A stretch of DNA of 64,000 nucleotides, taken from positions 1 to 64,000 of the forward strand of contig CAKRYT010000007.1 in the NCBI GenBank assembly GCA_934432675.1. The letters are read 5' to 3'. A program made the translations under genes and the position numbers. Below the pieces are notes generated by a model. The model did not search any database. It had not been told where the DNA came from and was given only the letters and a program-made list of their open reading frames with translations. Below, piece by piece: positions 35,701-44,159 of the stretch; positions within the stretch are counted from its first letter, which is position 1; each line of letters begins with the position of its first letter. Origin of the DNA: an uncultured Eubacteriales bacterium (lineage in GTDB: Bacteria > Bacillota > Clostridia > Oscillospirales > CAG-272).

Positions 35701-38473
35701 CCGGCTCCCGGCGGGTGCCGTGCTCTCGGGCGGCAATACCTACACCGTCAGTTACCGGGACGGCTCTGCCTACGTCGCCATCCCCTCCGATACCGGAGTC
35801 ACGACGACTGCCCCGACGGCGCAGACCGAAAACGGGACGTACCTCTACTATGACGCCGGCTCCGGCACGTCGGGCAAGTGGGTCTACTACCGCCTGACCG
35901 GTGCCAAAACATACGGAGTCACCTACCTGTCGACGACTTTTTCCTATACCTACAACAATAAGAAATATTACCTCTGCGACAACGGCGGTACGCTGTCCTA
36001 CACGACCACCCTCGGCGAAAACTGCTGCTTCACGCTCCTCACGGAGCAGGAAATTCGTGATGCCTCTGCTGCGACGGACGATCTGCTGGTCGGCACCGCG
36101 AGTGCGACCGCCACCGGGACGGATTACTACCTCTATTGCCCCTCCACGGGTCGCTACGTCGCGAAACAGAGCGGGACGGGTACCGGGGACACGACCGTCT
36201 CCATGACGACCGCCCTCTCCTCCGCCGCGTCCGTACAGCGCAATACGAGCGGGCAACTCTGTATCCGCGGCACGACCACCTATGTGTACATGAGCGTGAG
36301 CCAGTCGGGGGGGAGCACCTCCGTCGGCGTCCTGTGGTCCTCCTCCGCGAGGGGTTATGCGACCGCCCTGCACCTCTCCTCCGCAGCGAAAAAAACGGTG
36401 GCGGGCACCCTCTCGGGGCCCTATACGGTCTATCGCCCGTCGGGCACCGGTTACCTCCCCGTGAGCGAGACGACGGGCGGCGGCACCGCCGTTGCATTCA
36501 CCTTCGGCGCGGGGGGCGCGAGCGTGTATATCTGCACGGCACCGGCCTCCCTCTCCGGGGTCGCCTCTCTCGTGTCCGACGGACAGGCGTATCTCACCCC
36601 GGACGAACTCTCCGTCCTTAAAACCTACTACTGCTATGCGACCGGTGCCGACGAGGCGACGTGGAATGCCCTGCTCGCAGCGGTCTCCACGACTGCCCCC
36701 GGCAGAGTGATCACGGACGGCGCGGCGTTTGACGCCGCGGTCAAGGCACTGACCTCCGGCGCGAGCACCTACTTCAAGCACACGGAACTCATGCGCTGGG
36801 CACTGAACGAACAGAACTTCCCCACCAGTGCGTTCTGGGATTCCAGCTACCCGATCGGCAACCCGCCGAACGGCGGTGCGCTACGCTACAACTACACCTA
36901 CACGACCGTCTCCGGTGTTTCCTACTATTTCCGGAAGACGGGGACCAACTCCCTGCAATCCGGCTACTTCAACGAGGATAACACCGAGTACCTGACCGAC
37001 CGCGAGGAGGTCGTCCTCCAAGCATTCTGGCAGAACGCGGGGGCACTGAAAGGGTTTGTCGCCGCGCTCACCGCACACAGCGTGGTGCCGACCTATCTCG
37101 GGGAGGACGCCGCGGGCGTCCTCGTCGCGAGCCTGTATGCCTCCCTCGGTTATCCGAAAGACTTTTCCGCAGACGCGGTGCAGGCCGACGGCGTGCTGTA
37201 CCCCCGCGTCTCGACGCTCGACGGCTCGCTCGGTGCCCTCGCGCACTTCACGACCCTGACGGAACTGTACGTCGTCGGGGCGACCGGGACCTCCGGCTCC
37301 GTGACGACGGCACTCCTCCCCGCGTTCCTCTCGACGGACGCGCTCGCGACCTTCTTCTCCCGCCTGCAAGCGGCGTCCTTTGCGCCGCAACTCACGACGC
37401 TGGTCCTCCGGAACTGCGCGCAGGGGCATGTGACCTTTGACCTCGCGGGGATCGACCGCTTCCGCTCCCTGACCCGGCTCGACCTCGGGATGAACGCCGG
37501 CATCAAAAACGTCGGCGAACTCCTGAATGCGGACTACCGACGCCTCACCTACCTCGACCTCACCGGGGTCGGGCAGGCGGACCGCTACAAGGACTTTACA
37601 CTCAACATCATTGCCAACAGCCATGACATGACGCTGCTCTGGACACCCGACAGCGGACTCTCCGCCGACGGCAGCGAGGCATCCTCCGAGCGTTACACCG
37701 CCACCCTCTCCTCCTCCGCACTGCTCGCCTGCCTGAAAGAGCTCGCGCAGCTCGACAGCCGGTATATGCAGCTCCTGCGGTATCTGTACGCAGAGGGGGG
37801 CACGAGCGGCACGCATGAGGTCATCTGGCAGATCACGGAGGGGAACACCATGTATCCCTCCCCCGTCACCTCCGCCACCGACATGGCAACGCTGCTAACC
37901 CGGGCGAACGAAGCACTCGGGACGGTGAAGCAGGGCAACTACTACGGGCTCTACGTTTATTATAAGGGCAACGACGTGAGTGGCGAGGGCGGCACCTTCC
38001 TCTGCGGCCGCGTCTACCGCATCGTGTGGAACGCGGATCAAACGGCTCTCGTCTATGACGACGCCGAGGGCGGGACGCGCGTATGCGAGGAGCTTGCCCC
38101 CACCGAGTTCATCACGAGGCCGTTGTCCGCGCGCAAGACGGGTGCCATCTACTACCTGACCGCGGCGGGGTCCTACTACGGTGCCAACAAGTTCTATACC
38201 ATGACCTTTGACGAGAACGGGTTTTATTATCTCAAAACGTTCGGCTCCGCGACCCCGCTCATGGGCTCCGACGGGAGCGCGTCGGCACTCCTGAACCCCA
38301 CCGGCACGACGGGCTCGTCTGCCTACTACCGTTTGAAGAACGGCAGACTCTACATCACGACCGGGAACGACTATTCCGGCACCGGCGGCACCGAAACGAT
38401 CGAGGTGACGGCAACCGTCATCGTCGACGGCGTCCGGTACGAACGCGTGTTTGAGGTCACGGTCATCGGCTGA
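32789..38473 (+). CDS. giant surface protein of the c-di-GMP locus
   Basis: 1894 residues from the ATG behind AAGGGGGA (a GTG at 32786 is possible). A basic N-terminus and one hydrophobic segment (about 24-47) form a signal or anchor. The rest is predicted extracellular: a beta-rich region with parallel-helix-like runs (about 210-320), an atypical Big-like Ig module (about 465-515, ISWSSGTPDAMSDDGTI), a central Tyr/Thr/Ser-rich part with a beta-trefoil-like stretch (about 1080-1230), and LRR-like repeats near 1525-1610 (LTTLVLRNC, LTRLDLGMN, LTYLDLTGV). No LPxTG motif or C-terminal membrane helix is seen. First gene after the rightward riboswitch; probably a large adhesin or matrix component. 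Confidence 0.75.
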   Translation: MTGTGGHIGRRRAGGQKKRPGRASIVAIVLASLLIASSLTAAAVVLFRSLLRGRADAGVAAPGDNLTMTVTELVGGQAVTADTASFTLRAPGDRAAFSVTLQNDTASHLTHRHTVSVRSVTGASGTLSDEIAAAVKSAILVYRDGVFVDTLAHLTERGEGQIDATAFVPGGGTDTHTLSFVLHNDADSFSGISLRLGITDYAENADTRTYLFVSDGDEFKRAVADIGSGLLSGSDGARLTPTVVLAGDVTLAEDATITGDCIIDLRGRTLDPGGHTLTVAAGETVITSSTPFTSGVPALNGAVRLAGATAALDIREITAADGTGVSAAYAAIARADACDGARAAALLAARFSDLLGEGLATGSTAQPFGSLSYYLPTVTVAATGCSFADGVLTAPGGLTATQPASLTVGDTLLSFRVFGADGASELAALRAGALAHLEALSGLAGSITSDLFLPTRVASLGVTISWSSGTPDAMSDDGTIRDTVTDGEAVTLYARVRINETVYTLTYSFMVSGIDNALRFSNLLAAISPLTLKDVWMGDTDPASDDFVKSHQFLPNTVSGSAYQYENAYVSPDTRLTSTRFTWEGYQDIGLSGLTYSQDATYNYVSVYTGTDGAQAVLLNTPVFSTFAQINVAATFAGDDKVYEGVVNIIIETGNYEQLLDGVFDFVNEKIAEIDIYKNLIRSRMENGMARQSGDFSLTSVYSISAASISAGKYSISFDTSASGGLFTATAVPLKLSFGGRECQAYTVLDDNEGYDNAVIGSGTYVKVTTDSGYYYVSAAEAGVTPDPEREEVMDGTGKYLLPVTGRYDFAVDMSKAASVETAGAIEVTVRYTYKPLVKSTRTLYVTVPAVILPDSAGFSDYSVFSSIQYQMFRYLPAAERVNASEAFEVSGTTVVNHTMPYILRRDVERCNGEAGNWFDGEYRGERLTIAYGDKLDSLRFYVGPSTASSAAAETRIYDFLRLLGWATGNTRLPAGAVLSGGNTYTVSYRDGSAYVAIPSDTGVTTTAPTAQTENGTYLYYDAGSGTSGKWVYYRLTGAKTYGVTYLSTTFSYTYNNKKYYLCDNGGTLSYTTTLGENCCFTLLTEQEIRDASAATDDLLVGTASATATGTDYYLYCPSTGRYVAKQSGTGTGDTTVSMTTALSSAASVQRNTSGQLCIRGTTTYVYMSVSQSGGSTSVGVLWSSSARGYATALHLSSAAKKTVAGTLSGPYTVYRPSGTGYLPVSETTGGGTAVAFTFGAGGASVYICTAPASLSGVASLVSDGQAYLTPDELSVLKTYYCYATGADEATWNALLAAVSTTAPGRVITDGAAFDAAVKALTSGASTYFKHTELMRWALNEQNFPTSAFWDSSYPIGNPPNGGALRYNYTYTTVSGVSYYFRKTGTNSLQSGYFNEDNTEYLTDREEVVLQAFWQNAGALKGFVAALTAHSVVPTYLGEDAAGVLVASLYASLGYPKDFSADAVQADGVLYPRVSTLDGSLGALAHFTTLTELYVVGATGTSGSVTTALLPAFLSTDALATFFSRLQAASFAPQLTTLVLRNCAQGHVTFDLAGIDRFRSLTRLDLGMNAGIKNVGELLNADYRRLTYLDLTGVGQADRYKDFTLNIIANSHDMTLLWTPDSGLSADGSEASSERYTATLSSSALLACLKELAQLDSRYMQLLRYLYAEGGTSGTHEVIWQITEGNTMYPSPVTSATDMATLLTRANEALGTVKQGNYYGLYVYYKGNDVSGEGGTFLCGRVYRIVWNADQTALVYDDAEGGTRVCEELAPTEFITRPLSARKTGAIYYLTAAGSYYGANKFYTMTFDENGFYYLKTFGSATPLMGSDGSASALLNPTGTTGSSAYYRLKNGRLYITTGNDYSGTGGTETIEVTATVIVDGVRYERVFEVTVIG

Positions 38474-38525
38474 TTTTATCCCGCATACGTCACTTTGACC
38501 GGCAGGACCGGGAAAGGAGGAAACC

Positions 38526-41500
38526 ATGAAACGAAAAGGCATTATCATCGCGCTCATCATCGCCGCCGTGCTGTTGCTCGGCACCGCAATCGGTACGCTC
38601 GCGTACTTTACCTGGCATCGCACAAGCGAGCCGGGACTGACGATCACGCCGGACGGCAATGTCGTGACGGTTTCCACCTTTGAGGAGTTGTTCCGTGCCT
38701 CGCAGGCATCGGCGTATAACGACGGTGCCGCCGTCGCCCCGGCGGCCTCCCCCTCCCGCGTCACGCTGCGCTTTGCGGCGGATATTCGCATGGAGACGGA
38801 TCTCACGGTCACGGCGGACGTCAATCTGGATCTCGACGGTCACGATCTCCTGACGGGCGGACACACCCTCACGTTCCGTCATACCTGCCACGGTGCCTTT
38901 GTCATGGCGGGCGGCAGAGTGATCCTCTCGGCGGGCGGCGAGGGGGCCGTGATGGCGGAAACGCCGAATGCGGCGGTGCTGTTTGACGGCATTTCGGTCG
39001 GGACTCTCTCCGGCGACGGTACCTTTACGGCAGCGGATGCCGGCGCACATCTGCGCATCGTCACCGCCTCCCCCGCCTATCTTGCCTATCATTTCTTCGG
39101 GATGGTCGCCTCCGCCGTCGCGGACGACGTGACGCTCCCGGTCTCCCCCGCAGGCGCGCCGGAGGACGCCCCGACCGCCTTTACGGCATCCCTTTACCGG
39201 CGGGTCGCCAAAGCCACCTGTCCGACGCACGGCACAGAGCCCTGCACCTACCTGTTTTCCGACGTCGACCTCCCGCGGCATTACCTCGGCTACGGGGAGG
39301 CGACGGTCTCCTATTCGACGACGGCGGGCGTGCTCGATGCAACGGGGCATCTCTCCGGTACGGGGGACGAGACGCTGACGGCGACCCTCACGGTCGGAGG
39401 CAGCACCTACACCTGCTCCTTCGCGCTCCACGCACCGGACATCTCCACCGCCGCGGCGCAGGCGACGGTCGCCGCGGATATGGCGGCGCGCTACCTCGGG
39501 CGGTTCTACGTCGGGACGATCCCGGACGGCGACGGGACCGTGACGGTCGACAAATACGTCCTCAACCGGGATGTCTATCTCCCGGCTCGCTTCGCCTCCC
39601 TGCCGCTGGTGAAAGTATCCTACGCCGGCTATACCGCGGAGGGCACATCCACCTTTCCGCGTGCCGACCAGGAGACTGCCCCGACGGACGATACGGTGCT
39701 TTTCATCCCCACCACCGATACCGCCGTTTTGGAGGTCACGGTGTCCTCCGGAGAGGGTGCGGTGCAGAAAACCGCCCGCTACCCGATGACCAGTGACAAT
39801 ACGGTGACGGTGCGGAGTGCCGTGACCGTCGCGAACGACCTGCTGCGGAAATGGTACGGGACGGAGATCAGCGTTTCCGCAAACGGCGACGGCTCCTATA
39901 CTTATTCCGGCCCCGACAGCGCAGATTCGTTCGCCGGGTACCTCCCGCTCTACGGCATGGCGTACTACACGACCTTCAACGGCGGTGCCTACGCCGCCGC
40001 CTACCCCGGGGTCGAGAGCATCCGCTATTCCGTCGTGTACGGCAATACCGGGGCGGAATACTATGCCGTCACCGACGCCGGAGACGACCTGTGGCAACGC
40101 CTGTCCGTCGCAGCGGGCAAACCGGAGGAGGACGCCGGCAGAGTGTACCTCAACGCCGAACTGCGCGTCACCTACGGGGGCGCGACCTCCGACGTGACCT
40201 TACAGATTCCGATTGACTGCCGCCTGCGCGGCGGCGGCACGGGGATCAGCCGCTTCCTGCCCTACTATTCGGTCCTGAACCGCACGGTCGCGGACGAAAC
40301 GGGCGGCTATACGCTCTCCTCGTTCTATCTGCCGTTCAACTTCCAGCGCGACCTGCCGCTCTACTGCTACGCATTCACCGTAGACGGCGCGGACGAGACC
40401 GTGATGGAGACCCTGCGTTCCGTTCTCGGGCTGACGCTGATCGACGCGGACGGAAACGAAACGGTCCTCGACGGAGCCATCGAGACCGTGACGGTCACGG
40501 ACGGTGACGGCGCGTCGGAGACCTACCGGATCCTCTCCTTTGCCGCGTCGCTGGCGGCGGCGGCGAACGCCGATGCCTGCCGCACCAATGCCGCGAGCGG
40601 CAAGGCGCGCTACCGCATCACTGTCAACACCGATGCCGTCCCCGCAACCAACACGCCGGTGCGGTTGGTCTACCAGTACAAGATGGCGTACACGGCGGAC
40701 AGCTTCACGACCTATAACAGTTTCAGCGAATTCACGATCCCCGGCGTGCTCCACCACGGGGCGGAGATCGCGGACGAGAACTTCTTTATCTGGCTTTACA
40801 ACAGTTTCCGCACGTCCGGCAACGCTATCACGAGTGCCGACGGGGCACTCATCCGCACGGACTGGCTGACCCGCAACGTGCCGCTCGATCGCCCGGGCAG
40901 CACGGACACCTATCTGCGCGCGGTGACGGACTTCACCGGCATCCGGTACATGACCGGTACGCAGAGCGTCAACCTCACCGGTGCCACCGTCTCGGGCGGG
41001 GTCATCCGCGAGATTGCCTCCATGCGCTCGCTCCTCGCGCTCGATCTCACCTCCTGCGGCATCGTGCTGACCGCCACGGACGACAACCCGTTCGAGTCAT
41101 GGTATGCGGAGGGCTCTGCCCTCACCAATCTCACGACCCTGCGCCTCGGCGGCAACCGCATCTATTCCTTCGTGTGGTTGGAGGCCTTCTGCACAAAGGT
41201 TGCGACCTCCCTGACGGACCTTTACGTCAGCGGTAACGTGCCGGAGGCGGGCGTCGCGAAGAGTGCCGACAACGTGTTCTTCGGCTCCGCCGGGCTCTCC
41301 AACTACGACACCTACCAGGCACTCCAAAACATCGGTATCCGCGTGTACTCCGGCGGCGGGACGGATACGCCCGCGCTGTTCGCGGACAGCCGCTCTTCCT
41401 CGCAGGTCTACCTCGCCCTGAAAAACCTCGAATATCAGAATACCCTCCCCACGGGCGTGGATATCGGGAGCGTCTATGCCGGTTTCAGTACGAGCCCCGG

Positions 41501-41678
41501 GGACTACGGCATCTCCACGACCTCCGTCGCGAACGGCGATTACAGTTGCACGCTCACGGGCGTCACACTGGCGTTCGCCCGTGTCAGCGACACGGTCTTC
41601 TCCCTGACCTATACGGCGAAGGTATCGGGCGGCGGCAGCTACCGGATGGTGCTCCGCTTCCAGGTTACCTACCTCTGA
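38526..41678 (+). CDS. large SipW-type secreted protein with LRR-like segment
   Basis: 1050 residues, preceded by AAAGGAGGAAACC. The signal region ends in GTLAYFTWH, matching the SipW-processed pattern. A beta-rich body follows. An LRR-like segment near 830-920 (LLALDLTSC, LTTLRLGGN, LTDLYVSGN) resembles that of the giant protein upstream, suggesting a shared architecture. No cell-wall anchor is seen. It is second in the rightward operon, 52 bases after the first gene, and is probably exported and assembled with it. Confidence 0.72.
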   Translation: MKRKGIIIALIIAAVLLLGTAIGTLAYFTWHRTSEPGLTITPDGNVVTVSTFEELFRASQASAYNDGAAVAPAASPSRVTLRFAADIRMETDLTVTADVNLDLDGHDLLTGGHTLTFRHTCHGAFVMAGGRVILSAGGEGAVMAETPNAAVLFDGISVGTLSGDGTFTAADAGAHLRIVTASPAYLAYHFFGMVASAVADDVTLPVSPAGAPEDAPTAFTASLYRRVAKATCPTHGTEPCTYLFSDVDLPRHYLGYGEATVSYSTTAGVLDATGHLSGTGDETLTATLTVGGSTYTCSFALHAPDISTAAAQATVAADMAARYLGRFYVGTIPDGDGTVTVDKYVLNRDVYLPARFASLPLVKVSYAGYTAEGTSTFPRADQETAPTDDTVLFIPTTDTAVLEVTVSSGEGAVQKTARYPMTSDNTVTVRSAVTVANDLLRKWYGTEISVSANGDGSYTYSGPDSADSFAGYLPLYGMAYYTTFNGGAYAAAYPGVESIRYSVVYGNTGAEYYAVTDAGDDLWQRLSVAAGKPEEDAGRVYLNAELRVTYGGATSDVTLQIPIDCRLRGGGTGISRFLPYYSVLNRTVADETGGYTLSSFYLPFNFQRDLPLYCYAFTVDGADETVMETLRSVLGLTLIDADGNETVLDGAIETVTVTDGDGASETYRILSFAASLAAAANADACRTNAASGKARYRITVNTDAVPATNTPVRLVYQYKMAYTADSFTTYNSFSEFTIPGVLHHGAEIADENFFIWLYNSFRTSGNAITSADGALIRTDWLTRNVPLDRPGSTDTYLRAVTDFTGIRYMTGTQSVNLTGATVSGGVIREIASMRSLLALDLTSCGIVLTATDDNPFESWYAEGSALTNLTTLRLGGNRIYSFVWLEAFCTKVATSLTDLYVSGNVPEAGVAKSADNVFFGSAGLSNYDTYQALQNIGIRVYSGGGTDTPALFADSRSSSQVYLALKNLEYQNTLPTGVDIGSVYAGFSTSPGDYGISTTSVANGDYSCTLTGVTLAFARVSDTVFSLTYTAKVSGGGSYRMVLRFQVTYL

Positions 41679-41723
41679 CGGGCAAGACCCCGGAAACAAA
41701 ATAACGAAAGAAAGGAGCCTGCG

Positions 41724-42623
41724 ATGCAGACATCCGGCAAAGAGAACGGACGCAGTCGGCTGCTCGGGCAGTTGGTGATGACGGTCACGATAGCGGTACT
41801 GTGCCTTTCGGTACTGTTCGCGTGGCTCCTCCTGCGCGACCCGTCGCTCGCCTGGTTCGCCTCCAACAAGCGGACGGACGCGTCCGGGATGCAGATCGGC
41901 ACGAAGAACGAACGCCTCGTCTTCGGGGACACCGTCACGGTGGTGCCCAGCATCGGCGACATCACCTATAACCCCCTGCAATACCTGCGCGGGGACGACG
42001 GCGTGTACCGCGAGGTCACAAAGGATGCGTCGGGCGGCGGCGGCGAAGCCGGCACCATCGACGGCGAAACGTATTACTACGTCCTCGACAGTGACGGCGG
42101 GCGGGTGCCCCTCCGCCTGACCGGACTCTTCCCCGGGGAGGAACTGCGCGTGACGGTGCGCTTCCGCGTGGCGGGAGACGCCCCCATCGCCTACCGGCTC
42201 TCCCTTGCGGACTTCGACGATACGAACGGACGCTTTACGATTGCCGACGGCGAGGGCAATACGCCCGGCACTTACAGCCTGCTCGGCATTTTTCGGGCGC
42301 GGCTTCTTTCGATGGGGGCGACCGGCACCGCCCCGACCTACACGGCGGGGGCGATGAGCGGACAGTACTTCGCGTCTTACGACACGGCGGCGGGTACGAC
42401 CGTCCCGACGGCGGACCCCTTTACGGTCGTCACGGGCGTTGCCGCCCCGGAGAACGGCGTCATCAGTTGTACGTTCGGCATCGGCGTGCACCTCGGCGAC
42501 CCGGACGCCGGTACGCAGTATTACGCCCTGCGCGGTACCACGACCAATATGCTCTCGAAAAAACAACTCCGCATCGGCTCGCTCACGCTGGCGGAGGATG
42601 AAACGGCAGGAGGCGGCGCATGA
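41724..42623 (+). CDS. SipW-type secreted subunit
   Basis: 299 residues, preceded by AAAGGAG. The N-terminal helix ends in PSLAWFASNKRTDASGMQI. The AWF mark and the following ASGMQ match the leftward major subunit (TATGMQV), so the two are probably related TasA-like proteins. The mature part is beta-rich, with an ELRVTVRFRVAGDAP stretch typical of such domains. The last 4 bases overlap the start of the next gene. Confidence 0.7.
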   Translation: MQTSGKENGRSRLLGQLVMTVTIAVLCLSVLFAWLLLRDPSLAWFASNKRTDASGMQIGTKNERLVFGDTVTVVPSIGDITYNPLQYLRGDDGVYREVTKDASGGGGEAGTIDGETYYYVLDSDGGRVPLRLTGLFPGEELRVTVRFRVAGDAPIAYRLSLADFDDTNGRFTIADGEGNTPGTYSLLGIFRARLLSMGATGTAPTYTAGAMSGQYFASYDTAAGTTVPTADPFTVVTGVAAPENGVISCTFGIGVHLGDPDAGTQYYALRGTTTNMLSKKQLRIGSLTLAEDETAGGGA

Positions 42624-43453
42624 AGAAACGACTGCTGTATCTGCTCCTCTCCCTGACGCTGCTCGTCGCCGTCTGCGTCCCGGCGACCGTCGCGTGGTTC
42701 ATGCGCGGCGACAGGACGGATATGACGCTGGAACTCCTGGAAATCAATTCCCTCGTCACGCTGTACCGCTCTAACGACGGGAACCTCAATGGCGTGCCCG
42801 ACCTCGCGACCACCGCGACCGTCATGAAATACTATACAGAGCCGTATGACTTCGCGGACCCCGTGTCGGACTATGCACAGAGCGCGGACGCCGTCCCGAC
42901 GGCGGTCCGCATGAAGATGGAGATGCCGGCGTTCCTGCCGGGGAGTGCCTACACGTTCAAGTTCGCCGTCGAGAACAACGGCGACGCAGACAATATTCTC
43001 CGCCTGGAAATGGACGGGAGCGACGCTGTCGACAGTTCCGGCGGGGTGCTGCTCCGCACACTCTCCGTGCGGGCGGTGGCGATCCTGCGCCCGGACAGTA
43101 CGGGGAACTACCGGCTCGACTATGAGAACAGCCGGAAGGTGTACCTCGCAGACGCTGCGGCGGGGGAGGCCTCCGAAGTGTTTTCCTCCGTGCTCCCCGG
43201 CGTTGTCAGCGCGCAGAAGAACGGTGACCCGAGCGTGAACTGCCTCGACTACTGGCTCATCGTAACCATGGAGCCGAGAGACGCCGTCAACGCACACATC
43301 CGTGCGCTGAACGCCGTGCGTGAAGCGGCAGGTGAGACGCTCCTCGACGAGATCGACGAGGCGACCTACAACGCCCTCGCCGGTAAGACGCTCACCGGGC
43401 TTGCCTTCCGCGTTGTCTTCGACGTAACGAGCGACCTGATCCACGGAGGCTGA
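42620..43453 (+). CDS. SipW-type secreted subunit
   Basis: 277 residues beginning in an ATGA overlap with the previous gene, behind AGGAGGCG. The signal helix ends in PATVAWFMRGDRTD, again the SipW-type pattern. The mature domain contains SAYTFKFAVENNGDADNI, as in TasA/camelysin folds. It is the last gene of the rightward arm and is followed by a strong terminator at 43611. Confidence 0.7.
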   Translation: MKKRLLYLLLSLTLLVAVCVPATVAWFMRGDRTDMTLELLEINSLVTLYRSNDGNLNGVPDLATTATVMKYYTEPYDFADPVSDYAQSADAVPTAVRMKMEMPAFLPGSAYTFKFAVENNGDADNILRLEMDGSDAVDSSGGVLLRTLSVRAVAILRPDSTGNYRLDYENSRKVYLADAAAGEASEVFSSVLPGVVSAQKNGDPSVNCLDYWLIVTMEPRDAVNAHIRALNAVREAAGETLLDEIDEATYNALAGKTLTGLAFRVVFDVTSDLIHGG

Positions 43454-43859
43454 CGCCCGGCGGCTGCCGACTGCCGTCCGCCGGATACCGACCGGCGACG
43501 GCCCCGCACGCCGGTAGCACGATACTCCGTCGACCGCCGACCTCTTACCGCCGACTGTCGGTTGCCCCGGGCACGGTTTTCCGCCCCGCGGGTGACACGT
43601 GCAGAAACGGAGAGCCGCCCCCGGACGGGGGCGGCTCTCCTCTCTTTTCTTTCTGTTTTCCCGTGCCGCTTCAAACAGCCCCGCAGAGTTGTGCCGGAAA
43701 AACCGGGCGCAACGCCGTCTCCGAGGCGGTGCCTGACCCGCAGAGTTGTATCTGACGGCGCGCCGGGCGGCAGCGTGCATCCCCCGTTTCGCGGCGTTCA
43801 CCGCGGCGGTGCATATACTGTAAGGTGAAACACTACACAGAAAAAAAGGGGGTCACGCC
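43454..43859 (+). terminator. gap with strong terminator at 43611-43660
   Basis: AGAGCCGCCCCC (43611-43622) pairs exactly with GGGGGCGGCTCT (43627-43638) around GGAC, followed by a pyrimidine-rich, T-rich tract. This ends the rightward surface operon. The rest of the 406-base gap is GC-rich and shows no supported gene. Confidence 0.75.
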
Positions 43860-44006
43860 GTGCAACTGCCGTTTCTCGTCACCGCCGTCGCCATCCTGCT
43901 CGGCACCTGCCTCCCGGAGGACTCTGTCGCCCTGCTCTCCCTGCTCCTGACCCAACTCGCCGATACCCTCGCCACCACCGCCGCCCTCGCCGGTCGCGCC
44001 CGTTAG
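43860..44006 (+). CDS. 48-residue small protein (DUF6774-like)
   Basis: A GTG start behind AAGGGGG gives a 48-residue, leucine- and alanine-rich protein containing LPEDSVALLSLLLTQLADTL. This matches the pattern of a family of 50-60 residue Firmicutes proteins with an acidic turn followed by LxxxLxQLxDTLAT. The function is unknown. The family name is from memory and should be confirmed by a profile search. Confidence 0.55.
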   Translation: MQLPFLVTAVAILLGTCLPEDSVALLSLLLTQLADTLATTAALAGRAR

Positions 44007-44051
44007 CCGACGAAAACAAAAAGCGGGAAAGAGCCCCCGGGAGCGCAAAAA

Positions 44052-44087
44052 CGGGAGGAGACCTTTTCTCTGAAAGGTCTCCTCCCG
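44052..44087. terminator. 15-bp hairpin between small gene and lgt
   Basis: CGGGAGGAGACCTTT (44052-44066) and AAAGGTCTCCTCCCG (44073-44087) pair perfectly. It sits between converging genes. Together with its flanks it belongs to the hairpin family also seen at 52873 and 63441. Confidence 0.6.
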
Positions 44088-44159
44088 CATCCGTTCAAAA
44101 AATGTGCAAGGTGCCCGATAACCGGCGCGGGGCACGCCCGTTGCCGCCGACGGCTATGT

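Noticed and set aside
32984..36781. 1265-codon open frame on the minus strand
   Set aside because: It lies opposite the giant surface-protein gene, is extremely rich in Arg and Gly, has no recognisable domain, and is a by-product of GC-rich codon use on the plus strand.
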